A program made the position numbers and the translations under genes. Shown here piece after piece: positions 11,785-22,165 of a stretch of 64,000 nt of DNA; positions within the stretch are counted from its first letter, which is position 1; each line of letters starts with the position of its first letter. The notes beneath the pieces are model-generated. The model was not told where the DNA came from and searched no databases. It saw only the letters and a program-made list of their open reading frames with translations. Source of the DNA: Brachypodium distachyon. Taxonomy: Eukaryota; Streptophyta; Magnoliopsida; Poales; Poaceae. The DNA lies in NCBI RefSeq assembly GCF_000005505.3, contig NC_016131.3, positions 3,100,001 through 3,164,000 on the forward strand. The letters are read 5' to 3'.

Positions 11785-11871
11785 AATCTCCGTTAAGATA
11801 CCCCACCTATCCATCTCACCGAAAAGACCGATCTAATAGGAAGAGTAGATTTGATATACTTAACAATCTCC
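11785..11871. mobile_element. Short insertion with 7-bp flanking repeat in the pseudogene
   Basis: Compared with the intact copy, 80 bp are added. AATCTCC occurs at 11785-11791 and again at 11865-11871, and the segment between starts near GTTAAGATA and ends near TATACTTAAC, a short imperfect inverted repeat. This resembles a tiny hAT-like MITE with a 7- to 8-bp target duplication. Repair filler is an alternative. Confidence 0.45.
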
Positions 11872-12153
11872 ACGTCACAAAAGTCGTGTGTGGTCCGGGT
11901 CATGGAATCAGCATCGGGAGCTTAGGAGACGACAACTCTAGAGCTGAAGTTTCCGGTATTTACATCGACACGGTACAGTTATATGGCACGACCAACGGAG
12001 CGCGCATCAAGACGTATCAAGGAGGAAGTGGATACGCCAAGGACATCGTATTCCAGAACATCATCATCGACAACGTGCAAAACCCGATTATTATTGACCA
12101 GAACTACTGCGACTCGGCTAAACCTTGCGAGAACCAAGAGTCGGCGGTGGAGA

Positions 12154-12265
12154 TTAGCAACGTGGTCTTCAAGAACATTAGAGGGACAACCGTGTCTAGG
12201 GTTTAGGGTTTAGCAACGTGGTCTTCAAGAACATTAGAGGGACAACCGTGTCCAAGGACGCCATC
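12154..12265. repeat. 56-bp tandem duplication with telomere-like junction
   Basis: TTAGCAACGTGGTCTTCAAG and the following bases through ACAACCGTGTC occur twice, offset by 56 bp. The junction between the copies, 12197-12213, reads TAGGGTTTAGGGTTTAG, which is the plant telomere repeat TTTAGGG. The 56-bp offset is not a multiple of three, so it shifts the frame. Confidence 0.85.
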
Positions 12266-12649
12266 AAGTTGAACTGCAGCAACAACGACTCTTGCTCTGA
12301 CATTGTCTTGGAGAACATCGACCTGAAAATGGAGGGTGGCAAGGGTGAGACAGAAAGCACATGTCAAAACGCAAAATGGAGGAAATCAGGAAATGTTTCT
12401 CCACTACCATGCGAAAGCAAAAACTAAGAGTGTGATATTGCAATTTATAAAGATGTATAGGTGGTGTACAAGAAATTAGAAAGAACATGCCATACCTTGT
12501 GTATATACTTGTCAAACATTTTGTCCTTATCATATTACTTGTATTTCTCGTTTAGTCCAGTGAGCTTCCAAATAACTGACTTTTCTGACACGTCACGGTT
12601 TCATAATATATCAATGACCACTATTTTTGTTGTGCTTTTCTAAGACGAA

Positions 12650-13460
12650 CCTATATGGGATCTTCAAGTTTTATAGAGTAAATTTCACAAACCACACTTT
12701 TTAGGGCAGCTATGTCGGGGAGCCACAGTTAACGGAAACCATCCACAAAACCACATTTTTTGAGCCAAGTTGTCTCAGTAAGCTGGAAACCGCTTATGTT
12801 GGTGGTTTTGTTCGAATCCTGACAGGTGGGCACACACGTCGGTCTCCACGTTCCCGACCTGAACCCGACCCATCGTACTAGTGAAATCAAGACTCTGTAA
12901 ATATAACATCTGTTTTTGCTAAGAGTAAAACATGGAATTTAAACTCTTAGACTAAAAAAAGCTCAAGTAAAAATGGAAGAAATAAGAACAAGAAAAAGTG
13001 CCTCAAAATCATTTCTGTTGCCATGGTTCTTTTGTCCTACTGAAATTTTAGCCAGAAATATCGTACAAACACATGTAGCTAGCCAAAGGGTCCGGACCCA
13101 AAGAAAGTCCGAAAGACCGATTAGTGAGGCCGAGACGTGCCAGTCCGGTCCTAATCTGGCGGGCTAGGCCCATGGCCTGACATGAGCAGTGCCTAAGGCT
13201 CCACCCTGAGCCCACGGGCCTGTCCAGCCCGGCCTAATTATACTTTTTAGTTTTTCTACATTTGGCTCATCATTTTCTACATTTTGTCCATCACATCTTC
13301 AAGTTTTAGGCAACCCAACAATTATGCTGGGCCCGTCAGGCTTAAGGGGTCGGCCCAGTAAAACTTCTGTGCCATGCCTGGGCCGGGCCGCATTTCAGCC
13401 CGGCTACTTTATAGCCGGGCTTGTCCGGCCGGGGCCCGACGGCCGACGGCCAGCTATACA
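12650..13460. repeat. Intergenic, transposon-like; GGCCCGGC-rich element
   Basis: About 12680-12790 contains two similar segments around ACCACA(C)TTTTT and AGCCA. From about 13080 to 13460 the sequence is rich in GGGCC, GCCCGG and GGGCCGGGCC phrases in both orientations around an AT-rich centre, a pattern I associate with dispersed grass repeats. No coding signal was seen. Confidence 0.4.
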
Positions 13461-13749
13461 AACACCGAGTGTTGAGGTTGAGCTGGCCTTGTTCATTCTG
13501 GACTTACCCTCCTCCACGCCCTTGCGGGTTGCGGCGGCCGGCGGGCGCCACCTCCGCCGCGGGGTATGCCGTTTTGCGTTCGATCCAGAATAGGCTCAAT
13601 GGAGAAGTCGATTTCCTTGTGTAATCCATCTAGAGAACAGATCGCCTCGGACTGGATTAGAGTCCCAAGTTGATTCCAAAAGGAAAAGTTTCAATCTGGG
13701 TAGGCATCGGAGAGCCGGCGAGTTGTCTGCTTTTTGCGCCGCAGTCCTC

Positions 13750-13757
13750 TATAAATA
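13750..13757 (+). promoter_or_regulatory. TATA box of F-box/LRR pseudogene
   Basis: TATAAATA lies about 200 bp upstream of the ATG at 13953 and is the best core promoter match for this locus. Confidence 0.4.
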
Positions 13758-13952
13758 AAGTCCGCAGAGTAGCAGGCGGCGTCCGTCGTTTCCTTGTGCA
13801 ATCCAGAGAGAAAGGAGCTGTTTTTGTTAGCAAACAAAGTTTGTGTCTTGATCAGTATTTGAGTCCTCCCATTGTTGTCCCGGCCTCCAGACATTTAGAG
13901 GTGGAGGCCGTAGGATTTCAGTTCATCGATCCATCCAACTGAAGACTTGGAG

Positions 13953-15915
13953 ATGAAGAACAAGAAGGGGAGTCGCGGCACCCGCAATGTAAGTGTATTT
14001 TCCTGTTTTATCTTTTTTTTTTAAGAAAACACAACGCAAGCACTCACACATACGCACGTACACCAACGCACGCACGCACATCCTACCCTTATGAACACCT
14101 TCAAGAGATTGAGCCACCGGCCGAACTCTCGCTAAAAGCACAACGCCGGTTAAAGACTGAAATAAATCCAGAAAATGCGAACATCCATGCCAAGTCTAGG
14201 ATTTGAACCTGGGCACAAGGAACCAGCCACCTGAGCTGCCCGGCTTTCTCTTTTTGTTCATGTCGCCGTGTCCATCTTGACTCGTGAGGCTCATTTTCTT
14301 GCTGTAAATAAATGCGTTGCAGAAAGTCGCAGCTCGCCGTGGAGCTGAGGCATCTTCCGGCGGCGGCGGCGAAGGAACTAGGCTTAGCATGCTGCCAGAT
14401 GACATTCTGGTAAACATCCTGGAGAGGGTGCAGACGCTGGATGCCTTGAACCTGCATTCTTTCCAAGCGGATGCTGAGGCTCTCCACGATGCTGTCGCGG
14501 TTTGACATGAGTGTCGGTAACATTGCTCGTCGCCATAACGTAAGGGCCCGCTACGACAATCGCGTTGCTCGGTACAACGACGCTCTGGCTAATGTCACAG
14601 ACAAAGTTCTGTATGCAAGGAACCGAGAGATCCCCATCAACAAGCTGAGGGTCAGGTTCTTTTTGAGGCGTTATGAATGTCTCTCCATCAGCAAAGCTGT
14701 TGCCCGCACCATGGCAACCCAGAAGGTCAACGATGCTGAATTTGTTATCACAACGGAGAAGGTTTTTGCACGTTGCATTGACGCCGATCTTCACTGGTAC
14801 GCGAAGCTGTTCAAAACTTGTCTTGGTGATTGTCCAGCAGCATTTGCTGGCCTCACGCGCCTGTGGCTGCGTAATATGAGATTTGATGAACCAGACATCC
14901 TCAACACCTGCAAGCGTTTGGAGTCTCTGCGTCTCACCTGCTGCGACGCGGGTGTCCGTTTGGTGCTGCAAGTAGAACATCCTCAGCTTGTCGAGCTCGC
15001 CATCGACTCTGGGAAATTTGGGACAGTCGTGCTCAACTGTCTTCCGAAACTACAACATCTGAGCTACACCAATTGGTCTTACCAGGATCCCCTGTGTTTT
15101 GAGTCTGTCCCGCAGCTCTCAAAGCTAAGCCTTGCTAAGATGGGTATTCGTTCGACTAAGAATCTCGAGTTCAGTCAGTTCCTTGCTGATGTCCCCTCCA
15201 TAACCACCCTGCATCTAGATTTTCTAAGTGAAAAGGTACTCACTACAGTTGCTCTGTCTCATCTCCCATCTGTGGTGCTTATCATTGTACTAACTTGACC
15301 GAGTCTTTGTTATTAGCTCTTAAAGATGTAATCTGTTTGCAGTTTGTACTCAATTGTTAATTGGCTTCTTCTGTACCAGATTTGGGTTCTACCAGAACAC
15401 CCCACACTGCTTGCGCCTGTTCTTGGCAAACTACAGATTGCGAAACTGGTTAATCTTCCTGAAGGATGTGACATCGCTTGGACCATGTTCATTCTTGAAG
15501 CTGTCCATCCCTGAAGGAGCTGCACCTCTCGGTGTGGGATCACTGGTGCAAGATCGTGACAGACGAGAATTTTCCGAGGGAACATGGTTACTGTGAGAAG
15601 GCAAACGTGCAGTGGCAGCCCTGTACTTTTGATTTCAAGCACAAGAATCTTGTTCAGCTTACCATCTACGGCTTCCAACCGGAATTAAACTTCGTTCAAT
15701 ATGTCAGACGCGTCATGGAAGCTGCGGTTAACTTGAGGGAGATATCTCTGCATGACAGGGAGGTGTGTGGGGACTGCCGGGACTTGGATCCCAAGATTAA
15801 GAACAAGGTTTGTCCTTCTAGGTACCCGCGAACCTGTGTGGAGGACATGTTGAGGGCGGAGATTACAAGGGAGTTGGGGATGGCCTCAACTGCCCTGATT
15901 CACTTCAGGTCCTAA
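13953..15915 (+). pseudogene. F-box/LRR-repeat gene with two frameshifts
   Basis: Three exons: 13953-13988 (MKNKKGSRGTRN), 14323-15235 and 15380-15915, all with GT-AG borders. Exon 2 opens with the F-box (LSMLPDDILVNILERVQTLD), but the frame breaks at about 14447-14452. The family continuation CILSKRMLRLSTMLSRFD lies in another frame, consistent with a 2-bp deletion. The LRR-like region (LTRLWLRNMRF, LESLRLTCCDAG, LVELAIDSG) then runs intact to the intron. In exon 3 a second break at about 15504 is consistent with a 1-bp deletion before PSLKEL-type coding (frame resumes as KELHLSVWDHWCKIV). The tail resembles FBD-type C-termini. These proteins are substrate receptors for SCF ubiquitin ligases and are a rapidly turning-over family in grasses. 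Sequencing error is possible at either site, but two independent breaks favour a pseudogene. A SINE sits in intron 1. Confidence 0.82.
14013..14250 (-). mobile_element. tRNA-derived SINE in intron 1 of the F-box gene
   Basis: Read on the minus strand, an A-box-like AGCTCAGGTGG (14227-14237) and a perfect B-box GGTTCAAATCC (14199-14209) form a tRNA-like head. A body with TGGATTTATTTCAGTCTTTAA and AACCGGCG follows, then GTGTTCATAAGGGTAGGATG, a GTGCGTGCGTG tract and a terminal A-run (T-run on plus at 14013). A second copy of the 3' half lies at about 25985-26208. Confidence 0.75.
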
Positions 15916-16981
15916 TTGATAAATGAAATGGATGGTATTACTGTGCCTTGTGATCTGTGTAAACCACTAACGATATCACCATGTTTGTGTGCACGCAAGT
16001 GAAATTCATCGGTATAAGAAAACTTAAGGAACCTTCCAACTTTTAAAACATTTGCATAACTTATCATGCCTTATTCCTGTTAGCATAATGGTCGACACAG
16101 TTATCCATGACGGCATTACAAAAAGTTTGTTATCTCTAACAGTCATCTACGTGGCATGAGAAAAGTTTGTTATTTGCAAACCTTTTTGCACTTTATTGCA
16201 GTTGAGTTGGGTTCTTTGCCATCGTCAACCGAACTTTAACATGACTATGTTTTTTTTCTGGTAGCCAGAAATGCTATGTTCCTCACTGCTGTCATCTTTG
16301 CTCTTTCTCTTTGTCATTGGGTAGAATTGTCCTGCACTAATCTGGGCTGCTTGCCAAAAATAATATGGCCTTGAAGGAATCTGCTATATGGCCAGCTAAT
16401 GGTACATTGGGCTATATGATTGAGGTAGTTTCTAGATATGTCATTGGTAATGTGAAGCAGGGAGTTGGGAAGAACATCTACCTTGCCTTACTGATCTGAT
16501 GACTTCTGCTGTTTCGATTTTGCAACACCTGGAATATAGGAGCTTTCCCATCTCTGCACAGGCAGTTGGCAGTATTGAAGTACCGCAGGCTCAACACAAT
16601 CAATCCAGAGGAAATGACCCTAAACCAAACAAGCCCTACAGCCCACGATCCAATGGTCACAAAAAAATATGACCAGGATGGTTCAATATGAATGAGCTGA
16701 GCAACTGTTCACGATCAAGTTAACAACACAGCAGCATCAAAGACCAAAACATGGATCTTAAAGTAATCATCATCTGCAGCTAGACATAAAAGAATAGATA
16801 GACATAACTTATGTAGCATCCATCGATTAAAAACAGCAGCAATGTACCATAATGCAAAACTTGACAGCAAACACAGACATCCAGACGCAGCAGAATCTGA
16901 AGATGACACCCAGTTCTCAACTATAATAAAGTGAAGTGCATTAGACAACTCCAAGCTAGTAAAACTCTTTACGCCGACATC
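15916..16981. other. Intergenic between F-box pseudogene and RPS2
   Basis: Probably contains the 3' regions of both flanking convergent genes. TTTGTTATCTCTAAC/TTTGTTATTTGCAA phrases repeat near 16120-16180. No other coding signal is visible. Confidence 0.5.
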
Positions 16982-18496
16982 CTAAGCTTCTATCTTCTCA
17001 ACTGGTGCATCAAGCATGAGGGCCTTGGTTGGCTTTGCCAAGAGGTCAGTGTACTCTTGGTATGGTGCCTTGGTGAATGTGGTCTCCCTCCAGAAATCAG
17101 GGGTAAGGAATCCATAAGTCTTCATAAGGCAGTCAAAGGTTGCCTGGAAACAGAAAAAATATCCGTTAAATGTATTTCCATATCAACTGTGAATAGGTTC
17201 AACCTGATGAAACTTATAATCATCTTCACATAATTAGCGCCCCTATAGGACGAAACATAGGCTCGTTATACCGCTGGTGAGTGGTGACTTGGAAGTAGAT
17301 CACAACAAGGCATCGAAGTATCAAACAGTGAATAGCACTAGACATCCAAGCTAATAGAACAAAAGATTTGACCCAATTCAACATCATCTGCTAGCTACAA
17401 AAGTTTGGCTAAACTTAATCTTAGAAGAATAGCAAAATATAAGATGAACTAAGCACCGCATCTATCCATTCAGCATGAAACACAAGGGTACAAAGCAGAA
17501 TGTGCACATCAAAACTTGATGAACAACCTCAGGCTAGAATAAAACTACAATTTCTAGACATTGTTTCTAAACTGGTCAATCAACATATAACAAAATGTAT
17601 CACATGTCCCTCAGCCAAGCATCATTCAACAATATGTAAACTTGTATCTGAGCAATGCTGCACAGAAAAATATAATTCTGAAATTAAAGTGAAGATTCAA
17701 TATACATAGCACTACATATTCCACACAATATACACATGAACATTTATATATGCCTAGCAACAAATATTTAGAATGAATAAAAGGGTCGCCGAAGTTGAAC
17801 AGGTGCGGGGGGAATTTATACCTTGACGAAGTTGCCAAGGGTCTTGGTGGATCCACGTGACGAGGTGAAGACATCCTCAATACCAGCGAACTGCAGCACC
17901 TTCTTGGGCACGCGAGCGGCGACGATCCCAGAACCCCTAGGGGCGGGCACCATGCGCACGGTGACAGAACCACACTTGCCGGTGACCTTGCAAGGCACGG
18001 TGTGGGGCTGCCCGATCTTGTTTCCCCAGTAGCCCCTCCTGACCGGCACGATGGAGAGCTTGGCAAGGATAATGGCGCCGCGGATGGCGGTGGCCACCTC
18101 CTTGGCGCACTTGACACCGAGCCCGACATGGCCGTTGCTGTCGCCGACGACGACGAAGGCCTTGAAGCGGGTGCGCTGCCCGGCGCGGGTCTGCTTCTGC
18201 ACGGGGGTGATCTTCATCACCTCGTCCTTGAGACCCGGGCAGAGCGTCTCCACGATCTGGTGCTCCTTTACGGGGAGCGAGTGGAGGTAGATCTGCTCGA
18301 TCTTCTGGAACTTGCCTTCCTTGACGAGGCGGCCGAGCTTGGTGACGGGGACCCACTTCTCCTCCTCCTGGCGCGGGCCGCGACGCCCACCACGGCGCCC
18401 GCCACGGTCGCCGCGCCCGCCGCGACCGAATCCGCGGCCGAACCCGCCGCGCTCGCCTCCGCGGTCACCACCGCGCTCGCCGCCGCGGTCCGCCAT
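16982..18496 (-). CDS. RPS2: Cytosolic small-subunit ribosomal protein S2 (uS5)
   Basis: Two exons, 18496-17822 (225 codons) and 17143-16982 (53 codons plus stop), join in phase to give 278 residues, the normal plant length. The N-terminus is an RGG-rich tail (residues 1-42). The S5 N-terminal RNA-binding domain follows (residues ~85-150, with [24 protein letters not shown] sequence and [20 protein letters not shown]), then the S5 C-terminal domain (residues ~170-240, with [20 protein letters not shown]). The C-terminus ends [15 protein letters not shown]. The protein forms part of the 40S decoding and mRNA-entry region. The promoter carries ribosomal-protein-gene motifs. Open frames on the opposite strand over exon 1 are shadows. 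Confidence 0.97.
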
Positions 18497-18594
18497 GGAT
18501 GGATGTGGGGGTGGGTTGGGGGGGGACTAGGGCGCCGGGGAGATGAGGGTTTGGAGGCTGTGGCGGCGCGAAGAGTGGAGAGCGAGACGGGAGA

Positions 18595-18680
18595 GAGGAA
18601 TTTATATGAGGTGGTGTGGGACGATCCTGCTAGGGTTTTTAGGGAGACTACCCAGAGGAGGGAGTGGGCTGGGCCATAAT
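18595..18680 (-). promoter_or_regulatory. RPS2 promoter: TATA, telo box and site II motifs
   Basis: On the minus strand, TATAAA at 18606-18601 lies about 105 bp upstream of the ATG. AAACCCTA, a telo box, is at 18638-18631. TGGGCT/TGGGCC-type site II elements lie on the plus strand at 18664-18676, with more GGCCCA/GCCCA motifs up to about 18780. Telo box plus site II is the known signature of plant translation-machinery genes driven by TCP factors in growing tissue. Confidence 0.75.
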
Positions 18681-18740
18681 CCAGTATGCAGTTGAATAAG
18701 CCCAATAGTTATGAAGCCTCCCTTTTCCACTGCTGTTTTA

Positions 18741-19164
18741 ACAACGACAAAAGGCCCATCTGGGTGCATTTGTAGCCCACTCAAAAGCATCCACCCTAGG
18801 CCGCTAACATAGTGATTCTAAAATAAAAAAAAGGCAGCTGGCATAGTGACATGTGAGCAAACGGAGCATTCCCCCCCCCGCTAAACCATCAAAATCTAGT
18901 GTAAAGTGTAGAATGTAGAGATCTCAACAGTGTTATGCAACTAGATGCATTTTGCACCATTTATTATTATTTATTTTCGCACCGGATAATCTTTATCTTC
19001 TCGAATAAGCTAAATGTACATGCATAGTCTCCCAAATAGGCAATGCCTGTTGTTTATTTCCTTTACAAATATATGCTCGTTACAGCATTTAAATATTCAT
19101 AGACCCACATCGTCACTCATATGCACACATCTCATACTCACGGCCGAAATGGCAGATCGTAAGA
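18741..19164. repeat. Copy 1 of a 0.42-kb direct repeat
   Basis: The block from ACAACGACAAAAGGCCCATC to GGCCGAAATGGCAGATCGTAAGA recurs at 19684-20104, about 940 bp downstream, with scattered differences. It overlaps the distal part of the RPS2 promoter. Confidence 0.8.
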
Positions 19165-19683
19165 CCGTAAGTTCGTTAGAAACTCGTTAAGATAAATAAC
19201 AGGCCCAGGCATGCTGATCTAAAATTTTTGGCACAACCTATTTGCATGTGATAAATGTTAATAGCAAACAAAAATATATCAAAACATTTTAGGGCTATAA
19301 ATATTAAAAATATAACAGAACAAAAGAAAAATGTCAGCACATTCCAACCCAAAATAAGCACGTTACAAGACTTGGGAATTTGGGACGAGCCGCCGTCGGC
19401 CAGAGACTTCAAGAGAACGACCTAGACATTAGATGGGCCGCCAACTGACTATTGGGCTGAGGCCTGGGGATGGCCGGGTGGGGCGTTGGGCTCCTGCCTG
19501 CTCTCACGAGACGAGCTCCGTAACCAGCGCCTGTAAGCTCGCTCGTTAAACTCGTGAAGGTTGACGATCTGAAGAGGATGTTCGGTTCGGTTCTTCAGTC
19601 AGCGAACCGAACTTTTAACGACCCGAGTTAGCGAGCATTTGTTAAGCTTAACGAGTTCCGAACTTTTCCTCCAGCTCTAGTAA
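19165..19683. mobile_element. Insertion-like spacer with CTCGTTAA motifs between the repeats
   Basis: The spacer differs completely from the flanking repeat and is rich in CTCGTTAA, GCTCGTTAAACTCGTGA and TTAACGAGTTC phrases near both ends, typical of dispersed grass DNA elements. The ends could not be defined, so transposon identity is inference. Confidence 0.35.
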
Positions 19684-20104
19684 TAACTACGACAAGGCTC
19701 ATATTGGTGCATTTGTGGCCCACTCAAAAGCATCCACCCAGGCCGCTGACCTGTGAGTAAACCGGGCTTTTTTTTTGTTCGCCAAACCATCAAAATCTAG
19801 TGTAAATTGTAGAGTGTAGAGATCTCAACAGTGTTATGCAACTAGATGCATTTTGTACCATTTATTTATTTTTTGCACTGCATAATCTTTATCTTCTCGA
19901 ATAGGCTAAATGCATCTGCATCGTCTCCCAAATAGGCAATGGCTGTTGTTTATTTCCTTTTACAAATATACTCGAATAGGCTAAATGCATCTGCATCTTC
20001 TCGAATAGGCTAATGCACGTATGATCGTTGCAGTATTTATAGACCCGCAACGTCACTCATATGAACACATCTCATACTCAAGGCCGAAATGGCAGATCGT
20101 AAGA
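19684..20104. repeat. Copy 2 of the 0.42-kb direct repeat
   Basis: Matches 18741-19164 with an added short internal duplication of CTCGAATAGGCTAAATGCAT (near 19898 and 19974). It ends within the start of a small open frame at 20089. Confidence 0.8.
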
Positions 20105-20277
20105 TCAACGAATTCATCACCAGCATTTTGCAATCAAGGGGTTGCATGCCTCTTAAAGAAAGAAGAACGAAACACCGAGACAGAGACAAGATCTTTGCCT
20201 TTCTCAAAAAGAGACAGGCAAAATTAGCAGGCAGAGGCTGTTTAACCGATAATGGGTTTTGGATGTGCCGCTACTAA
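20089..20277 (+). CDS. Small open frame, 62 residues, unrecognised
   Basis: ATG at 20089 lies 50 bp after a TATTTATAG motif. The product is basic (KERRTKHRDRDKIFAFLKKR). The first repeat copy keeps the ATG and six codons but diverges after them. There is no family match and no conservation data. It lies in the 3'-flank of the convergent DUF642 gene and may be chance. Confidence 0.15.
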   Translation: MADRKINEFITSILQSRGCMPLKERRTKHRDRDKIFAFLKKRQAKLAGRGCLTDNGFWMCRY

Positions 20278-20505
20278 AAAGGCAATGAAAGCATATGTAA
20301 ATACCACACAATTTCAGTTGATCAGCGAAAGAACAGTTTTCCAATTCATGCATAGCTGGTTCCATTACACGCTACACGATCAGACAGCAGAAGCAGAGTC
20401 CTCACAAACCCACCGCAGCCAAATCACCAACACAGCAACAACACCAAATCACCACGACATAGTTCATCCTGATCTACCAGCAGGAGATAAAACATCTCCG
20501 CACAA

Positions 20506-22165
20506 CTACACCTTCAGCGGCTGGATCTTGACCTGGTCGAGCACGGGGCCACAGAGCGAGACGCCATCGGTGGCCTTGGTGTGATAGTAGGAGCTATAGA
20601 AAGTCACCCTAGTCCTGACGCCACCAGCGACGAACCTCAAGCTCGCCGTCTTGAACCCGCCTTTCCCCGCGGACTCGAACGGCACCTTCAACGTGACGTT
20701 CCCGGCGAAGGCCTCGACGAGCATGGACCCGTGGCATCCGTTCTTGGCGTCGCCGACGGCGAAGGAGACGTTGTACGCCCTGTTGGGCACCGTCCGGATC
20801 ACCTGCGCGATGGCGCTCTCCCGCCCCGCCACCAGCTCAACCGCGTAGTTCCCCGACGGCACCGAGAAGTGCGCCGCGTCGATGTAGCGGACGGCCTTCA
20901 GGGACTCGATGATCCACCCCGGCAGCGGCGAGGTCGCGTCCTTTTGTTTTGGGGGCAGGAGGACTCCCACCGTGGAGTTCTTGAACACCTGCGGCCCGAT
21001 CTCGAATCCCTCGTTCTTTATCAAATTCTCTGCATCCAACGCCAATGCCAATGTCAGTTGTCAAGTGCCATATGGTGATTTTGGGTTGGGATTTTACTAC
21101 CTTTGGTGGGGTAAGGGGTGGGGAGTTCTTTGATGGCGACGGCGTCGAGGAGAGGGCCGCAGGCGGGGTCTTCCTGGACGCCGGGGTTGGAGAAGGAGAG
21201 CTGCGTTAGCTGGGCCGAGGCGCGGAAGCCCCAGGCCCAGGTGTCGGCGCCGGTGTCGGCGCTGTAGAGGGTGCGGACGGCGACGTCGGCTGGGGCCGAG
21301 AGCGAGGGGGACACGGAGATGCGCAGGGCCTCGTCCTGGGCGCAGGTGCGCGTCGCGGCGAAGGTGAGCGCGTAGAGTGACCCGGGCCGTACGGACACGT
21401 TCTGCGACGCCGACGAGCGGCCGCCCAGGCGGAGCGCGTGCACGCCGTGCGGCACCGCGAAGAACATGCCGCCGGGTTGCGGGCCGGCGGAGACGTACTC
21501 GACGTGGCCGCGCAGCGTCCATCCGGGGAGCGAGTGGCGGCCCACGATCAGGGTCTTGTTCGTCTTCCTCGGCGCCGTCTCGAAGTTGCCGTTGATCAGC
21601 AGACCTGGGAGAGGCAGACATGACAATTACTTCTTTTTCGCGTGTCATTGTTCTTGCTGTTCCTCAGGGAGGACTCTATAGACCAAATGAGCGTCCTAAT
21701 CTTGCAAGAGAACCACGGGGAGCACACTGGGACAATCTATCCAGTAACAAAAATGACAAATCTCCCATGTGGTAACTTGGATGACGCAACATTTCCGAAA
21801 CAAAAATGCAGTTAGTGGAGCAGCAAAGCAACCCAAAACAAACAAAAATGGAGCGGCAAAACTCGAGCCTTTCCTTCTTTGTAGCATCCAACACCAAGCC
21901 ATTGCAAGTGTTACGGAGGACTGCTCGCGTTTGCAGGAAGAGCAGATCTAAAAAACGATTGAGAAGACGAATGTGACAAGAGAATAAAAAATGTGCAGCG
22001 ATGAGCGTTACCTTCAGCGCCCAGAGGAGCTTGAGGAGGTGCGTGGGCAGGGGCGGCTGGCGCAGGGGCTGGAGACGCTGGAGGCGGAGCAGTGACGGCG
22101 AGCGTAGCAGCCGCGGAGGCCGAGACGGAGAGCAGCAGCATCACGACAACCCAGGGAAGCTCCAT
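20506..22165 (-). CDS. DUF642 cell-wall protein
   Basis: Three exons, 22165-22012, 21604-21101 and 21029-20506, join in phase to give 393 residues. A signal peptide (MELPWVVVMLLLSVSASAAA) precedes a Pro/Ala-rich stretch at residues 28-48. Two galactose-binding-like DUF642 repeats follow. The first starts GLLINGNFETAP and ends DPACGPLLDAVAIKEL. The second starts NLIKNEGFEIGP and ends VSLCGPVLDQVKI. Conserved cysteines occur in TCAQDEA, KNGCHGS and the two CGP motifs. DUF642 proteins are seed-plant-specific apoplastic proteins that bind wall polysaccharides and are reported to interact with pectin methylesterases. The Pro/Ala linker before the first repeat is longer than I expect for the family. 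ATG 22165 was chosen because it directly starts the signal peptide. Confidence 0.95.

Larger units (their letters stand above)
11086..12427 (+). pseudogene. Polygalacturonase pseudogene, tandem copy
   Basis: Closely related to the gene at 6977-8212 along its full length, but broken in several ways. The signal-peptide core is missing: residues 1-24 read as a polar leader with no hydrophobic run. The GDDC motif has become RDDC (IKTRDDC). An insertion adding 80 bp at about 11791 brings a stop (TAA at 11794-11796) and shifts the frame. A 56-bp tandem duplication at about 12154-12265 shifts it again. The reading frame resumes at about 11880-12206 (VCGPGHGISIGS) and 12218-12427 (VFKNIRGTTVSKD, ending in CESKN). 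NTDGIH and RIKTY motifs remain, so decay looks recent. A truncated protein of 237 residues could be made from the ATG at 11086, but it would lack the conserved His and Arg-Lys motifs and a secretion signal. Confidence 0.92.

Noticed and set aside
11797..11878. Idea that the extra 80 bp is a retained intron
   Set aside because: No acceptor restores the frame, and there is no pyrimidine tract. The flanking AATCTCC repeat points to insertion.
18002..18679. 225-codon plus-strand frame
   Set aside because: Lies antisense to RPS2 exon 1 and is a by-product of its GC-rich codon use.
20581..21078. 165-codon plus-strand frame
   Set aside because: Antisense shadow of DUF642 exon 3.
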